From: an uncultured Bacteroidales bacterium
GTDB lineage: Bacteria > Bacteroidota > Bacteroidia > Bacteroidales > UBA932
Length of the DNA: 64,000 nt
Reading direction: 5' to 3'
NCBI GenBank assembly: GCA_944326245.1
Contig: CALVDF010000003.1
Location: forward strand, 62,001 to 126,000
The position numbers and the translations under genes were made by a program. The notes beneath the pieces were generated by a model, which had not been told where the DNA came from, did no database searches, and saw only the letters and a program-made list of their open reading frames with translations. Positions 52,044 through 61,625 of this stretch are shown piece after piece. Numbering within the stretch: the first letter of the stretch is position 1; each line of letters opens with the position of its first letter.

Positions 52044-53321
52044 TTATTCCCATTTGACGGCCTTGCGGGAGAGTGGCATCGTCATGCAGCGTGCTCCGCC
52101 GCCTCCGCGGGGCAGCTCTGACCCTTCAATGGTGATTACGCAACGCTTGTCTCCGTCGACTGATGCTTTGCCTTCTATGAAGTCCCATGCCGGTATGATT
52201 TCGAAGCCGTGCTTGGAGAGCTCGTTGAGAGTATGTGTGTTGCGGGCGTAGGAGATGACTTTGCCAGGGGCGAATGCAAAGAAATTGGCTCCGCTGTGCC
52301 ATTGTTCCCTTTCCTGGTCCCATTCGTCTGACTGGCCTCCGCATACTATCGGCTCCAGGTCCATGCCAAGACGGCGCAGGACGGAGAGGATGTTCGATAC
52401 GCTGTTGATTTTTACCACCTTGCCGTTCTCCATGGTGATATGTACGGTCTGGTACTGGTTGTCTCCGAGGATGAGGGGTTCGAATACCATGCACTTGTCC
52501 TTGTCCAGGAGGGTGAATACCATGTCCAGATGTATGAACGACTCCGGTTTGTGGGGCAGCTGCTGTACTATTATGTGCCTGCGTCCTTCCGGCGCGATGG
52601 CACCGAGACGTGATGCGAGCAGGTCTATGCCCTGTGTGCTTGTCCTCACTCCGTTGCCTAGCAGAAGGATGTCCTCGCGTGCGATGAGGATGTCTCCTCC
52701 CTCCATATATATGTCATGGTTGCCGGGCTGGTAGTCGTAGGCATTGATTATGCCGCAGTTGAATTCGCCGCTGCCCTTGTATATGGCTTCCATTATCAGT
52801 GATTCGCGTGTTCTGACACGGTTTGCCATTTTGCATATCAGGGCATTGTTGCCTATTGTGACGGCGGCATCACGTGTAAAGTAGAAATTATACAGCGGAA
52901 ACAGGGCGTAATAGTCTTCGTTGAGGAACGATGTAAGAGTGTTTATTTTGGCCGGAAGTCCCTCGATCAGGACTTTGGCAAGTCTGGATGACGACATGTC
53001 CATAAGCATGTCGAAGTAGTCGGTCACTTGTTCCATGACGCAGATCTTTCCGATGAGGGCCTGGCGCTCTGCATCGTTGTCAAGGACCTTGACCAGAAGG
53101 TCGCTTACAGTGTAGACCTTTGCCAGCTTGTTGAGTACTCCGCTGAGCTGGGCGTATTCCTCCTGCGCTATGGAGAGGTTGAGAATGTCACTGTATAGTG
53201 CTCTCTGAGCCATTTTCGGGGTCATGTTTTCGACCTCGGCTCCCGGTGTGTGGAGGAGGACGGACTCCAGTTGACCGATTTCGGACTGGATGTCGATGTT
53301 CAGTGGTTTGTTGTCTGTCAT
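52044..53321 (-). CDS. arcA: Arginine deiminase
   Basis: A 425-residue amidinotransferase-fold enzyme hydrolysing arginine to citrulline and ammonia. Family motifs: [13 protein letters not shown] at the N-terminus, FTRDAA, EGGDILI, the catalytic His in FIHLDMVFT, and the nucleophile Cys near the C-terminus in [11 protein letters not shown]. No ornithine transcarbamylase or carbamate kinase follows, so the full ADI pathway is not here. The start at 53321 is chosen by homology at the N-terminus; an ATG at 53357 lies inside the preceding gene. Confidence 0.92.
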   Translation of the reverse strand: MTDNKPLNIDIQSEIGQLESVLLHTPGAEVENMTPKMAQRALYSDILNLSIAQEEYAQLSGVLNKLAKVYTVSDLLVKVLDNDAERQALIGKICVMEQVTDYFDMLMDMSSSRLAKVLIEGLPAKINTLTSFLNEDYYALFPLYNFYFTRDAAVTIGNNALICKMANRVRTRESLIMEAIYKGSGEFNCGIINAYDYQPGNHDIYMEGGDILIAREDILLLGNGVRTSTQGIDLLASRLGAIAPEGRRHIIVQQLPHKPESFIHLDMVFTLLDKDKCMVFEPLILGDNQYQTVHITMENGKVVKINSVSNILSVLRRLGMDLEPIVCGGQSDEWDQEREQWHSGANFFAFAPGKVISYARNTHTLNELSKHGFEIIPAWDFIEGKASVDGDKRCVITIEGSELPRGGGGARCMTMPLSRKAVKWE

Positions 53322-53334
53322 AGGGTTTCCTGTT

Positions 53335-54429
53335 TTACATGTATCGGGATTTGTCATTGACGGCCAGATCGGCGATGACTTCCTTGAATTTGCCTTCTTC
53401 GCGGGGGCATATCATGAGTACATCGTCTGTGTTTATTACCATATAGTTGCTCAGGCCTTTGACTACTGTCAGTTTGTCCTTTTCATGGGAGACAATGATG
53501 CAGTCGGAGGTAGAGTCTATCATGGATTCGTCGCACTTGACCAGATTGCGGTTGCTGTCTTTGGAAGCATGGAGGTAGAGGGATTCCCACGTTCCAAGGT
53601 CTGTCCATCCGAATGAGGCCTGGAATACCCATGCCCTGCTTGTCTTTTCCATTACTCCGTAGTCAATGGAGATGGCCGGGCACTCTTCATAGCTTCTGTT
53701 TATGAATTCCTGCTCTTCGGGTGTGCAGTAGTATTTGTCCCCGTCCTTGAACAGGGAGTATATTTCCGGGAGCCACCTTTCCAGAGCTTTGCAGATGGTG
53801 GCTGTGTTCCATACAAAAATGCCTGAGTTCCAGAGAAATTCTCCACTGTCTACAAAGACCTGCGCCAGGTCCTTGTTGGGTTTCTCGGTGAAAGTCTTGA
53901 CCTTGTAGGCGATATTGCCGTCGACAGTAGTGGATTCCTTAAGATTGCACTGGATGTATCCGTATCCTGTCTCAGGGCGGGTAGGGTCTATGCCGAGAGT
54001 GAAGAGTTCGTCGTGTGTGGCGGCATAGTTCATCGCCGACGATATGGTATCGATGAAAAGGTTCTCGTTGGATATGAAATGGTCTGAAGGGGCCACTACC
54101 ATGGTGGCCTCGGGATTCATGTGGCGGATTCTGGTGGCTGCATAGGCAATGCAGGGGGCCGTGTTGCGCCTGTATGGCTCCGCAAGAATGTTCTCGGGAG
54201 GGAGCGACGGGAGGTGCCGGCGTACCAGATCGGCATAGGATGTAGAAGTGACTACAATTATGTTCTGCTCAGGAACGATCTTCAGAAAGCGGTCGTATGT
54301 GAGCTGGAGGAAACTTTTCCCGATTCCCAAAATGTCAAGAAACTGCTTGGGCCTGGAGTTTCTGCTTACCGGCCAGAAGCGGCTGCCTACACCGCCTGCC
54401 ATAATCACGCAATAGAAGTTATTGTTCAT
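53335..54429 (-). CDS. manC: Mannose-1-phosphate guanylyltransferase
   Basis: A 364-residue nucleotidyltransferase making GDP-mannose from mannose-1-phosphate and GTP. The signature AGGVGSRFWPVSRNSRPKQF is at the N-terminus, followed by EPYRRNTAPCIAYAA, VVAPSDHF, FTEKPN and WNSGIFVW. It lacks the phosphomannose isomerase domain found in longer ManC proteins. The product feeds GDP-fucose and polysaccharide synthesis. The start at 54429 (MNNNFYCVIMAGG) fits the family. It is followed by arcA with 13 bases between. Confidence 0.92.
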   Translation of the reverse strand: MNNNFYCVIMAGGVGSRFWPVSRNSRPKQFLDILGIGKSFLQLTYDRFLKIVPEQNIIVVTSTSYADLVRRHLPSLPPENILAEPYRRNTAPCIAYAATRIRHMNPEATMVVAPSDHFISNENLFIDTISSAMNYAATHDELFTLGIDPTRPETGYGYIQCNLKESTTVDGNIAYKVKTFTEKPNKDLAQVFVDSGEFLWNSGIFVWNTATICKALERWLPEIYSLFKDGDKYYCTPEEQEFINRSYEECPAISIDYGVMEKTSRAWVFQASFGWTDLGTWESLYLHASKDSNRNLVKCDESMIDSTSDCIIVSHEKDKLTVVKGLSNYMVINTDDVLMICPREEGKFKEVIADLAVNDKSRYM

Positions 54430-54478
54430 CTCGTTCGGTCTTTTATAAGTTGTGTTATGTCTTTTGCATATTTGCCGG

Positions 54479-54892
54479 TCATTGTGCCAAAGGCAGGAAT
54501 GCATCCTGTATGAAGCGTCGCCTCAGAAGCTTTCCGTTGCTGTCCAGGACTATCGACATTATGTCGAAATGTACCTGTCGCCTTTCTCCATTCATTCTGA
54601 GCCAGGCTCTTGCCGCTGCTTCCAGATTGTGCTGCTTGCACCGGTCTACAGTCAGTTCAGGCTCTACGGCTACCGGCTCCTTGCGGGTGCGGACTTCCAC
54701 TATGTGCAGTCCGTCCTTCGCTTCCATTATCAGATCCACTTCCTTGTGACGGCAGCGCCAGTTCCTTTCCAGCAGTCTGTATTCCAATTGCAAAAGGTAT
54801 TCCAAAGCCATGTCTTCACCTTGTTTTCCTGTCTCTGCGCGGCTTCCGGGGACATGTTCCGGGGCATTGCGTTTTCGGCCTTTGCGTGACAT
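54479..54892 (-). CDS. yraN: YraN family protein (UPF0102), predicted nuclease fold
   Basis: About 137 residues. The restriction-endonuclease-like core is GKQGEDMALEYLLQ, RNWRCRHKEVDLIMEAKDG and IVEVRTRKEP, the E-x-DLI-x(n)-E-V-x-T-R arrangement of UPF0102. The next in-frame ATG upstream is at 54952, which would add 20 residues; 54892 is closer to the family length but the choice is uncertain. Function is poorly known, possibly linked to DNA repair or uptake. Confidence 0.85.
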   Translation of the reverse strand: MSRKGRKRNAPEHVPGSRAETGKQGEDMALEYLLQLEYRLLERNWRCRHKEVDLIMEAKDGLHIVEVRTRKEPVAVEPELTVDRCKQHNLEAAARAWLRMNGERRQVHFDIMSIVLDSNGKLLRRRFIQDAFLPLAQ

Positions 54893-55045
54893 GCGTCCGG
54901 TACCTCCTGTGTTTATGGGCTTCGGTCCCTGCATTCCTCTCTTCCACCACATGCTGCAACTATATTGACATTATCATGCAAATATAGCCAAAATACCTGT
55001 CAGGAGGGTCTGTGTATCTGCAAAATTGAAAATATTCTCAAAAAA

Positions 55046-55076
55046 TTTGGAAATAAGAAAATAATGCCTACCTTTG
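55046..55076 (+). promoter_or_regulatory. Bacteroidetes-type promoter of tRNA-Gly
   Basis: TTTG (55046-55049), 19-base spacer, TACCTTTG (55069-55076) followed by C: an exact consensus match with the same spacing as the CAU tRNA promoter. Start is predicted a few bases before the tRNA 5' end. Confidence 0.8.
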
Positions 55077-55086
55077 CACTCCCATC

Positions 55087-55161
<75 letters not shown>

Positions 55162-55162
<1 letters not shown>

Positions 55163-55191
55163 AAGGTCAGTTTCGTGCTGACTTTTTTTTT
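55162..55191 (+). terminator. Intrinsic terminator of tRNA-Gly
   Basis: AAAGGTCAG (55162-55170) pairs with CTGACTTTT (55178-55186, one G-T), loop of 7, in a run of nine T. It starts at the last base of the CCA end, so promoter, tRNA and terminator form one compact unit. Confidence 0.85.
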
Positions 55192-55262
55192 GCCCTTGCC
55201 TCATGCCGGTTCCTTGTGGTACGGCACGGGGTTTGCGGTATTCTGCTTGAAATATCACCTGT

Positions 55263-57245
55263 ATGAATAAATCCGTCAGAATTTTCATAATATCTGCATT
55301 CATTGCATTTCTTGCCTCTTGCTGCATGCCTGTGCGGGCCGATGAAAGGGACTGTGATCTTGAACCTTACCGTGACTGGTTCGGTGAGTACGGCTATGTG
55401 GACGGTTCCGGCAATATAGTCATAGGCTGCCAGTTCGATGATGCCAGGAATTTCTCCGAAGGGCTTGCTGCGGTGCTTTCCCGAAGCGGCGCAATGGCGG
55501 GGTCCGGTGTCTTCGGTTCTTTGTCCCCGACTTTGAAGTGGGGGTATATAGACACTGCCGGTCTGATTGTGATTCCATGCCAGTTTGATTTTGCGGGGCA
55601 GTTCAGGGAAGGATATGCGGCTGTCATGTCCGGCAACAAGTGGGGATTCATAGACAAATGGGGCGATACGCTTGTCGACTACAGGTATGATGAAGTGCAC
55701 GGGTTTGTCAACGGTTATGCGGCTGTGTGCAGAAACGGGCTGTGGGGCTATGTGGATACGGACGGGAACGAACTTGTGCCGTGCATGTATTCCGTTGCGG
55801 CGGATTTCGGTTCGGACGGCTTTGCTGCTGTCAATACCGGGGATTCGACCGGGTTCGTGTTCCGGGACGGGCTGTGGTATGCTACCAAGGACAGGGCCCT
55901 CAACTGGATCAGGGGAATACCTTTTTCGGTCTATGCAAAGGACAAGGTGATGAACAGGGTGAACAGGTGGCAGCTTCAGGAGCCTGGGGAAGCGTTGCCT
56001 GACTGGGAGGTAAGGGTCAATGACGAAACGCTGGAGGCCCGTATGGAGGGACTGGAAATGCGGTTCGAGGCCGAATATATTTCTGCCAACAGTCTTGAGG
56101 ATCCGGTGCTTGTCCCTGGACAGTACGACAGCCTGCAGGGGATGCTGCCGGTGGATATTCATGACAGGGACAGCAGCAGGCATTTCAGCATCATGCTGCC
56201 CCTTCCTGCAGGCGACGCGGAATCTGTCCTTGGCAGCTGGAAGCGCGTGAAGGCGGATTTAAGATATTTTATCAAGAATGACCATGTTGCGATAGCTCAG
56301 GCCGATATTGTTCTTCCGGGGCACCGGACATACACGTGGAGGGATCCGGATTACGGTACCGTACGGTCCCTGTTGCTCGATTACGACCTTGAAGATCTGG
56401 ATTTCACTCTGCCAGGCAGGATCTACCGCCATGAGTCCGTGGCATCGGGCGACACTTCCGTTGTCCCTGATTCCGATGCGGGCATACCGGCTGGAAACAA
56501 GAGGAACGGATCGCATATCTATGCGGTAATTATAGCCAACGAAGACTATGGCTCTGGGATAGAAGTGCCGTACGCCCTCAATGACGGGGCGGTTTTCCGG
56601 GATTACTGCCTGTCACGGCTGTGCGTCCCTGAGGATCAGGTCGCATATCTGGCAAATGCCGGGGCAGAGGATATTGCATCCTTGAACAACTGGCTTGAGA
56701 GAGCTTCCAGGATGTTTGATGCGGATACCAGGATCGTGCTGTATTTTTCCGGGCAGTGTGTGCTGGACAAGGGGTTGGGAGAGACATTCCTTCTGCCTGT
56801 AGACTATCTGTCCCAGGGGGTGCAAAGCGGATTGGGACTGCGCAGCTTATATGGCAGGATTTCCCGTTGGGGAGTGGACGATGCCCTGCTCCTGTTGGAT
56901 GCCTCTTATGGTAAAATATGTCGCAACGGTATGAGATTCAGTGTGTTCAAGGACGGTGAAATGCGATCTGAATGGTTGCGTCCGGATGACAGGACGGTGA
57001 CGTTCTTTGCTGCCGGGGAGGACGAGGCGGCTCTGCCGTACCCGGGAGAGAAGCACGGGATATTCACTTATTTTGTACTTAAGGCGCTGCAGCAGCATCC
57101 GGAGGGCATTTCCTACGGGGATCTCTTCGATTTTGTTTCGTCGAATGTACGGAAAGTGGCGGCTGAGCTCTATGGTGCGGAACAGTCTCCTCGGGTCTAT
57201 TCCTCCGAATGGGACGGTGGCGCCTGGAGGGAATTTTCCCTGTAG
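55263..57245 (+). CDS. WG-repeat protein with a catalytically dead caspase-like (peptidase C14) domain
   Basis: A 660-residue exported protein (signal ending LASCC). Residues about 40-205 hold four WG-type repeats (GYVDGSGNIVIGCQFDDARNF, KWGYIDTAGLIVIPCQFD, KWGFIDKWGDTLVDYRYDEV, LWGYVDTDGNELVPCMY). A middle segment of beta character reaches about 400. From about 416 a caspase/gingipain-like domain begins (HIYAVIIANEDYGSGIEVPYA). The catalytic histidine of the SGHG motif is replaced (YFSGQ, Gln498), and the catalytic cysteine of DAC is serine (DASYG, Ser548). It should therefore be a non-proteolytic scaffold or binding protein. Its 3' end overlaps the converging MATE gene by 49 bases. Confidence 0.85.
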   Translation: MNKSVRIFIISAFIAFLASCCMPVRADERDCDLEPYRDWFGEYGYVDGSGNIVIGCQFDDARNFSEGLAAVLSRSGAMAGSGVFGSLSPTLKWGYIDTAGLIVIPCQFDFAGQFREGYAAVMSGNKWGFIDKWGDTLVDYRYDEVHGFVNGYAAVCRNGLWGYVDTDGNELVPCMYSVAADFGSDGFAAVNTGDSTGFVFRDGLWYATKDRALNWIRGIPFSVYAKDKVMNRVNRWQLQEPGEALPDWEVRVNDETLEARMEGLEMRFEAEYISANSLEDPVLVPGQYDSLQGMLPVDIHDRDSSRHFSIMLPLPAGDAESVLGSWKRVKADLRYFIKNDHVAIAQADIVLPGHRTYTWRDPDYGTVRSLLLDYDLEDLDFTLPGRIYRHESVASGDTSVVPDSDAGIPAGNKRNGSHIYAVIIANEDYGSGIEVPYALNDGAVFRDYCLSRLCVPEDQVAYLANAGAEDIASLNNWLERASRMFDADTRIVLYFSGQCVLDKGLGETFLLPVDYLSQGVQSGLGLRSLYGRISRWGVDDALLLLDASYGKICRNGMRFSVFKDGEMRSEWLRPDDRTVTFFAAGEDEAALPYPGEKHGIFTYFVLKALQQHPEGISYGDLFDFVSSNVRKVAAELYGAEQSPRVYSSEWDGGAWREFSL

Positions 57246-58603
57246 TCCGGTTCCCGGTTCTGCTGTCCGATATATCTGCGGCAGACGGTCCTGAACCGTA
57301 CGTTGAAGAGTACGGCGGCTGTTGCGAGTCCCAGCAGCAGTCCTGTCCAGACCCCCTCCGGTCCCAGTCCCAGAGTGAAGCCCAGCAGATATGCGCTTGG
57401 CAGGCATACTCCATAGTATGAAATGGCGGAAAAAATCAATGGGGTGTTGATGTCCTTGAGCCCCAATAGCGACGACCGGCTGGCCATCTGTACGGCATCG
57501 AATATCTGAAAAAGCGACAGTATTATTATAAGTCTGCCCGCTATCGGTATGACAGCGGGCTCTTCAGTGTACATTCTGGGTATAATTCCGTGCAGGGAGA
57601 CGAACAGAATCCCGAAGAATACCATTATTGCTACGGCCATGTGGACTGCGGCAATTCCTGCATGGTATGCGTCCTTGCGCCGTCCTGCCCCGAACTGGTG
57701 CGATACGCGTATGGTAGCTGCAGCTCCTATGCCGGTGGCGATCATGAATGAAAGGGAACTTAGGCTGTGGGCTATCTGATGCGCGGCAAGCTGGTATTTG
57801 CCCATCCAGCCTACCATTATGGCTGCAAAGCTGAATGCGGTTACTTCCAGGAGATTCTGCAGTGAAATGGGCAGTGACAGTTTGAGCTGGTGCAGCATTT
57901 CACGCAGGTGCACTGCATGCCGTGGTGTGAGGCGGACGAACTTGCGGTATTCCTCTACGCGGAAAAGTATTATAAGGAAAACAATGGCCCCGAGTACTCT
58001 TGAGATGAAGGTGGCCCATGCGGCTCCTGCTACACCGAGGCGCGGGGCACCGAGGTTGCCGTAGATAAGTACCCAGTTGAGGAATATGTTGAGTGTATTG
58101 GTTCCTATAGTGATCCACATCTCGTTTCGCGTATTTCCTATGCCTTCCGAGAAGAACCTTACGTTGAAGAACGCAATCATGGGGATGAAGCCGGCGATGA
58201 TTATGAAGTAGTACTGCCTGGCGTACCGCAGTACTTCAGGGTCCTGGCCCAGTCTGTCCATGAAGGCCCCCACGGCGATCATGACGGCTGTAAGAACGAC
58301 GGCCATGATGGCATTCAGTACGGCAGAGTTGCTTAGGGCGACTGCCACCGCCCTGCCGTCCCCTTTGCCGAAGTGCTGGCCGACTACAGGAGTGACGCCC
58401 TGGGCAAAGCCGATGGAGAAGACCAGGCCTATCATGATGATTGCATTGGCGAAGGATACGCCGGCGAGCTGTGCTGCTCCAAGGTGTCCGACCATGATGT
58501 TGTCGGCTAGCTGTACCAGAACCTGTCCGGCTTGGGTGACCATTACCGGTAAGGCGATTTTAAGGTTTCTCCGGTAGAAGGGTATGTATTCTCTTAAAGT
58601 CAT
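57197..58603 (-). CDS. MATE-family efflux transporter
   Basis: A 468-residue, twelve-span Na+/H+-coupled multidrug or metabolite exporter. The N-terminal ALPVMVTQAGQVLVQLADN and GHLGAAQLAGVSFAN blocks and the GFAQGVTPVVGQHFGKGD segment are typical of NorM-type MATE proteins. The C-terminus is a polar tail that overlaps the WG/caspase gene on the other strand. It is divergent from a TetR-type regulator gene 120 bases away, which may also control it. Confidence 0.93.
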   Translation of the reverse strand: MTLREYIPFYRRNLKIALPVMVTQAGQVLVQLADNIMVGHLGAAQLAGVSFANAIIMIGLVFSIGFAQGVTPVVGQHFGKGDGRAVAVALSNSAVLNAIMAVVLTAVMIAVGAFMDRLGQDPEVLRYARQYYFIIIAGFIPMIAFFNVRFFSEGIGNTRNEMWITIGTNTLNIFLNWVLIYGNLGAPRLGVAGAAWATFISRVLGAIVFLIILFRVEEYRKFVRLTPRHAVHLREMLHQLKLSLPISLQNLLEVTAFSFAAIMVGWMGKYQLAAHQIAHSLSSLSFMIATGIGAAATIRVSHQFGAGRRKDAYHAGIAAVHMAVAIMVFFGILFVSLHGIIPRMYTEEPAVIPIAGRLIIILSLFQIFDAVQMASRSSLLGLKDINTPLIFSAISYYGVCLPSAYLLGFTLGLGPEGVWTGLLLGLATAAVLFNVRFRTVCRRYIGQQNREPDYRENSLQAPPSHSEE

Positions 58604-58678
58604 ATTTTCTGTTGTTCGGGTCCTGTAGGACGGGCCGCAAAAGTAGTAAAAACATGTTGCGGAAAATGCAAAAGGTAT

Positions 58679-58718
58679 TATATTTGCATTTAATTAAATA
58701 TTTAATGGGCTATTAAAT
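58679..58718 (+). promoter_or_regulatory. Promoter and candidate TetR operators in front of the exporter operon
   Basis: TATATTTG (58679-58686) with GTTG 19 bases upstream (58656-58659) forms the promoter. Immediately after it come a perfect 12-bp palindrome ATTTAATTAAAT (58688-58699) and the inverted repeat ATTTAAT-gggct-ATTAAAT (58700-58718), the latter of TetR-operator size. Bound repressor would cover the start site. Confidence 0.6.
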
Positions 58719-58723
58719 ACGCA

Positions 58724-59359
58724 ATGAAAGACAAGGAAGGTAAAGAAGGCGGCGACAGCCGCATGGAAGAGAAAATACTCTCATGTGCGGAAAGGCTGTT
58801 CCTGAGTAAGGGGTACAATCTTACCAGCATGACCGAAATAGCGCGTGAGGCCGGTTGCACGCAGGCATTGGTGCATTATTATTTCAGGACGAAGGAAAAT
58901 CTGTTCTCGAAAATATTCGAGGAGAAGTTGCATCTGTTCATCAACTGCATTGTCCAGAAGGAGGATGAGGCCCTGCCTTTCGAGGAGCTGGTGGCGGCCC
59001 GTACTTCGCGCCTTTTTGATCTTATGTCCGCCAACCGCAGACTTCCGTTCATGTTTTTGAGCGAATTTGTAATCAATCCGGATCACAGGCTAAGTCTCAA
59101 AGACAATGTCGTGTCGGTCTGTTCCGAAGCTATTGCCCGTCTGGAGACCATGATTGCCGGGGAGATGAAGAGCGGACGTATCCGTCCTACCGGGACAATG
59201 GATTTGACTTTGAACATGTTTTCCCTGGTTGTGACGTTTTTTGTCGTTCTGCCGTTTCTCGAGGAGATGGGGCTTGTAAATGACTCCAACCGTGATGAAT
59301 TCATAGAGCACAGGAAGCAGGAAATATTGAAAACCATTATCGGAAGCCTTAGGCCATGA
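58724..59359 (+). CDS. TetR/AcrR-family transcriptional regulator
   Basis: A 211-residue repressor. The N-terminal helix-turn-helix is EKILSCAERLFLSKGYNLTSMTEIAREAGCTQALVHYYFRTKENLF in type (residues about 14-60), and the C-terminal ligand domain is helical. It heads the exporter operon: its stop overlaps the TolC-like gene start (ATGA). Palindromes between its -7 element and its ATG suggest autorepression and control of the exporter. Confidence 0.93.
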   Translation: MKDKEGKEGGDSRMEEKILSCAERLFLSKGYNLTSMTEIAREAGCTQALVHYYFRTKENLFSKIFEEKLHLFINCIVQKEDEALPFEELVAARTSRLFDLMSANRRLPFMFLSEFVINPDHRLSLKDNVVSVCSEAIARLETMIAGEMKSGRIRPTGTMDLTLNMFSLVVTFFVVLPFLEEMGLVNDSNRDEFIEHRKQEILKTIIGSLRP

Positions 59360-60687
59360 ATAACATGAATAATTTAAGAAGATATATTATTGCGGCCGTT
59401 TCATGCTTGTCGGCATTGTCGGCGGCGACCGTATGTCCGGCTGCAGATACGGCCGGCGTATACACTATAGAGGACTGCTATAAGCTTGTCCATGACAATT
59501 ATCCCCTGGTCAGGCGATATGAGCTGCTGGACCTTACCGAGGAATTTACCCTGAAGAATGCCTACATGAATTATTTCCCCCAGATATCCCTTCAGGGATC
59601 CGCATCATGGCAGACCGATGTGCTGGAATTCCCGTTTGACCTGAGTCCGTACGGCATAACCATGCCTACTTTCAGCAAGGACCAGTATGCTGCTGTAATA
59701 GAGTTGTCGCAGGTGCTTTGGGACGGCGGGATGATAGCTGCCAACAGGGCGAATATAAGGGCCAAGGCCGATGTGGATATGGCGGAGCAGGAAATCAGCA
59801 TGTATTCGCTTAAGGAGAAAGTCAACGATCTGTATTTCGGTATCCTGTATCTGGACCAGCAGATAAGGCAGGTGGATATCATGCTTGAAGATCTGGACAG
59901 GGAGTACGCCCGTGTAGAAGGATGCATCGCAAACGGAGTCGCCAACCTTTCCGACCTGGACCTTATAGAAGTAGAGAGGATATCACAGGGACAGAGCAGG
60001 GACAACCTGGCCTCGATGCTGGATGCATATCTCCGCGTACTGTCCATGATGACCGGTGTCAATATCGGGAGCAGTGACCGTCTCGTCATGCCTTTTCCAG
60101 AAGACATGGACATGAACGTGGCGCTGGAGGCCCTTGTCTCTGCCGAGATACGTCGCCCGGAGCTCCAGCTGTACAAGGCTCAGGAACTGGAAGTGGATAC
60201 TCAACTCGATTATTGGACCGCCGGAGGCTTGCCCCGGCTCAGCCTTTTTATCCGCGGAGGATACGGCAGACCCGGCCTGAATATGATGGACAACAGTTTT
60301 CAGCCGTTTGCCGTGGGGGGCATAAGGCTTGTATGGAACATCAGCCAGCTCTATAGCCTGGGTTACGGCAAGAAGATAGTCCGTTATTCCAAGGATCAGA
60401 TACAGTCGGTACGGGAGACATTCCTTTTCAATACCAATCTGCAGGTTCAGGAACAGGTGGCAGAGATAAGAAGGTGTTTCAGGACAGTGGAGGACGATGA
60501 GAAGATAGTGGCCTTGAGGGAAAAGATCCGGAAGTCCACAGAGGCCGGAGTGGAGAACGGTACCAGAAATGCTTCAGACCTGGTGACTGAAATCAACAAG
60601 GAAAATGCCGCGCGCAAGCAGCTCATCATGCACAGAATAGAGATGATGAAAGCGATGTACGGGCTAAAAACTATAAAAAACAGTTAA
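59356..60687 (+). CDS. TolC-family outer-membrane channel protein
   Basis: A 443-residue outer-membrane efflux protein with signal peptide (cleavage near VCPAADT). Two OEP repeats are seen: YTIEDCYKLVHDNYPLVRRY to ANRANIRAKADVDMAEQEIS, and the second around RPELQLYKAQELEVDTQLDY, ending with long helices (VAEIRRCFRTVEDDEKIVAL). It should be the outer-membrane exit of the ABC exporter encoded by the following genes. Unlike the channel at 32668 it has no lipobox. Confidence 0.9.
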   Translation: MNNMNNLRRYIIAAVSCLSALSAATVCPAADTAGVYTIEDCYKLVHDNYPLVRRYELLDLTEEFTLKNAYMNYFPQISLQGSASWQTDVLEFPFDLSPYGITMPTFSKDQYAAVIELSQVLWDGGMIAANRANIRAKADVDMAEQEISMYSLKEKVNDLYFGILYLDQQIRQVDIMLEDLDREYARVEGCIANGVANLSDLDLIEVERISQGQSRDNLASMLDAYLRVLSMMTGVNIGSSDRLVMPFPEDMDMNVALEALVSAEIRRPELQLYKAQELEVDTQLDYWTAGGLPRLSLFIRGGYGRPGLNMMDNSFQPFAVGGIRLVWNISQLYSLGYGKKIVRYSKDQIQSVRETFLFNTNLQVQEQVAEIRRCFRTVEDDEKIVALREKIRKSTEAGVENGTRNASDLVTEINKENAARKQLIMHRIEMMKAMYGLKTIKNS

Positions 60688-60696
60688 AATCATATC

Positions 60697-61611
60697 ATGA
60701 ATAGGACAAGAAGAAGGATATGGATCCTGCCTGCAGTGGCAGGTGCAGTACTTGCGGCAGTTACCTCATGCAATGATCCTGCCGGTGTCAATGATGCTTC
60801 CGGTACATTCGAGGCAACAGAAGTTACAGTCTCCTCAGAGGTTTCTGGAAGGATTGTGTGCCTGGATGTCAGGGAAGGAGGCATGCTAAATGTCGGACAG
60901 GTCTGCGGACTGGTGGATACTGTCCAGGTGTATCTGCAGAAGCGTCAGCTAGAAGCCGGAGTGGAGGCGGCTCTTAGCAGACGTAGGGACATGCAGACCC
61001 AGACGGCATATATCAGGGAACAGATAGAGGTCAACCGCAGGGAGGCTGACCGTGTGCGTAACCTTATAGCTGCGGATGCAGCCAATACCAAGCAGCTGGA
61101 TGATATTACGGCTTCCATCAGTCTGTTGGAGACGCAGTTGGCTGCGACGGAGTCTGATATACGGCAGAACAATGCCATTGCCGAGGCGGAAGCTGCATCA
61201 TACAGGGCGCAGATAGCCCAGGTGGACGAGTCCCTGCGCCGTTGCCGGATAATATCTCCTGTGGACGGGACTGTGCTGGTCAAGTATGCCGAGGCCGGAG
61301 AGATCACTGCGGCCGGCAAGCCTCTTTTCAAGGTGGCGGATCTCACCCACATGACGCTTCGTGCGTATATCACGGCTTCGCAGCTGACAGGCATCAAACT
61401 GGGACAGAAAGTGACAGTCCTTGCCGATTCGGGAAAAGACGGTGTCAGGGAGTATGAAGGGACCGTATCCTGGATATCTGATCAGTCCGAGTTTACGCCC
61501 AAGACTATACAGACGCGCGACGAGCGGGCCAATCTGGTATATGCCATCAAAGTCTCCTTCATCAACGACGGCTATGTCAAGATAGGGATGTACGGCGATC
61601 TCAAATTCTAA
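60697..61611 (+). CDS. HlyD-family periplasmic adaptor, lipoprotein
   Basis: A 304-residue membrane-fusion protein with lipoprotein signal (AAVTSC). First lipoyl half ATEVTVSSEVSGRIVCLDVREG, a coiled coil rich in Arg, Glu and Ala (about 85-175), second half CRIISPVDGTVLVKYAEAGE, and a beta-barrel domain. Similar to YbhG/YhiI adaptors. Gap to the preceding gene is 9 bases and to the ATPase gene 14 bases. Confidence 0.9.
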   Translation: MNRTRRRIWILPAVAGAVLAAVTSCNDPAGVNDASGTFEATEVTVSSEVSGRIVCLDVREGGMLNVGQVCGLVDTVQVYLQKRQLEAGVEAALSRRRDMQTQTAYIREQIEVNRREADRVRNLIAADAANTKQLDDITASISLLETQLAATESDIRQNNAIAEAEAASYRAQIAQVDESLRRCRIISPVDGTVLVKYAEAGEITAAGKPLFKVADLTHMTLRAYITASQLTGIKLGQKVTVLADSGKDGVREYEGTVSWISDQSEFTPKTIQTRDERANLVYAIKVSFINDGYVKIGMYGDLKF

Positions 61612-61625
61612 ATCCGTAATCCGGC

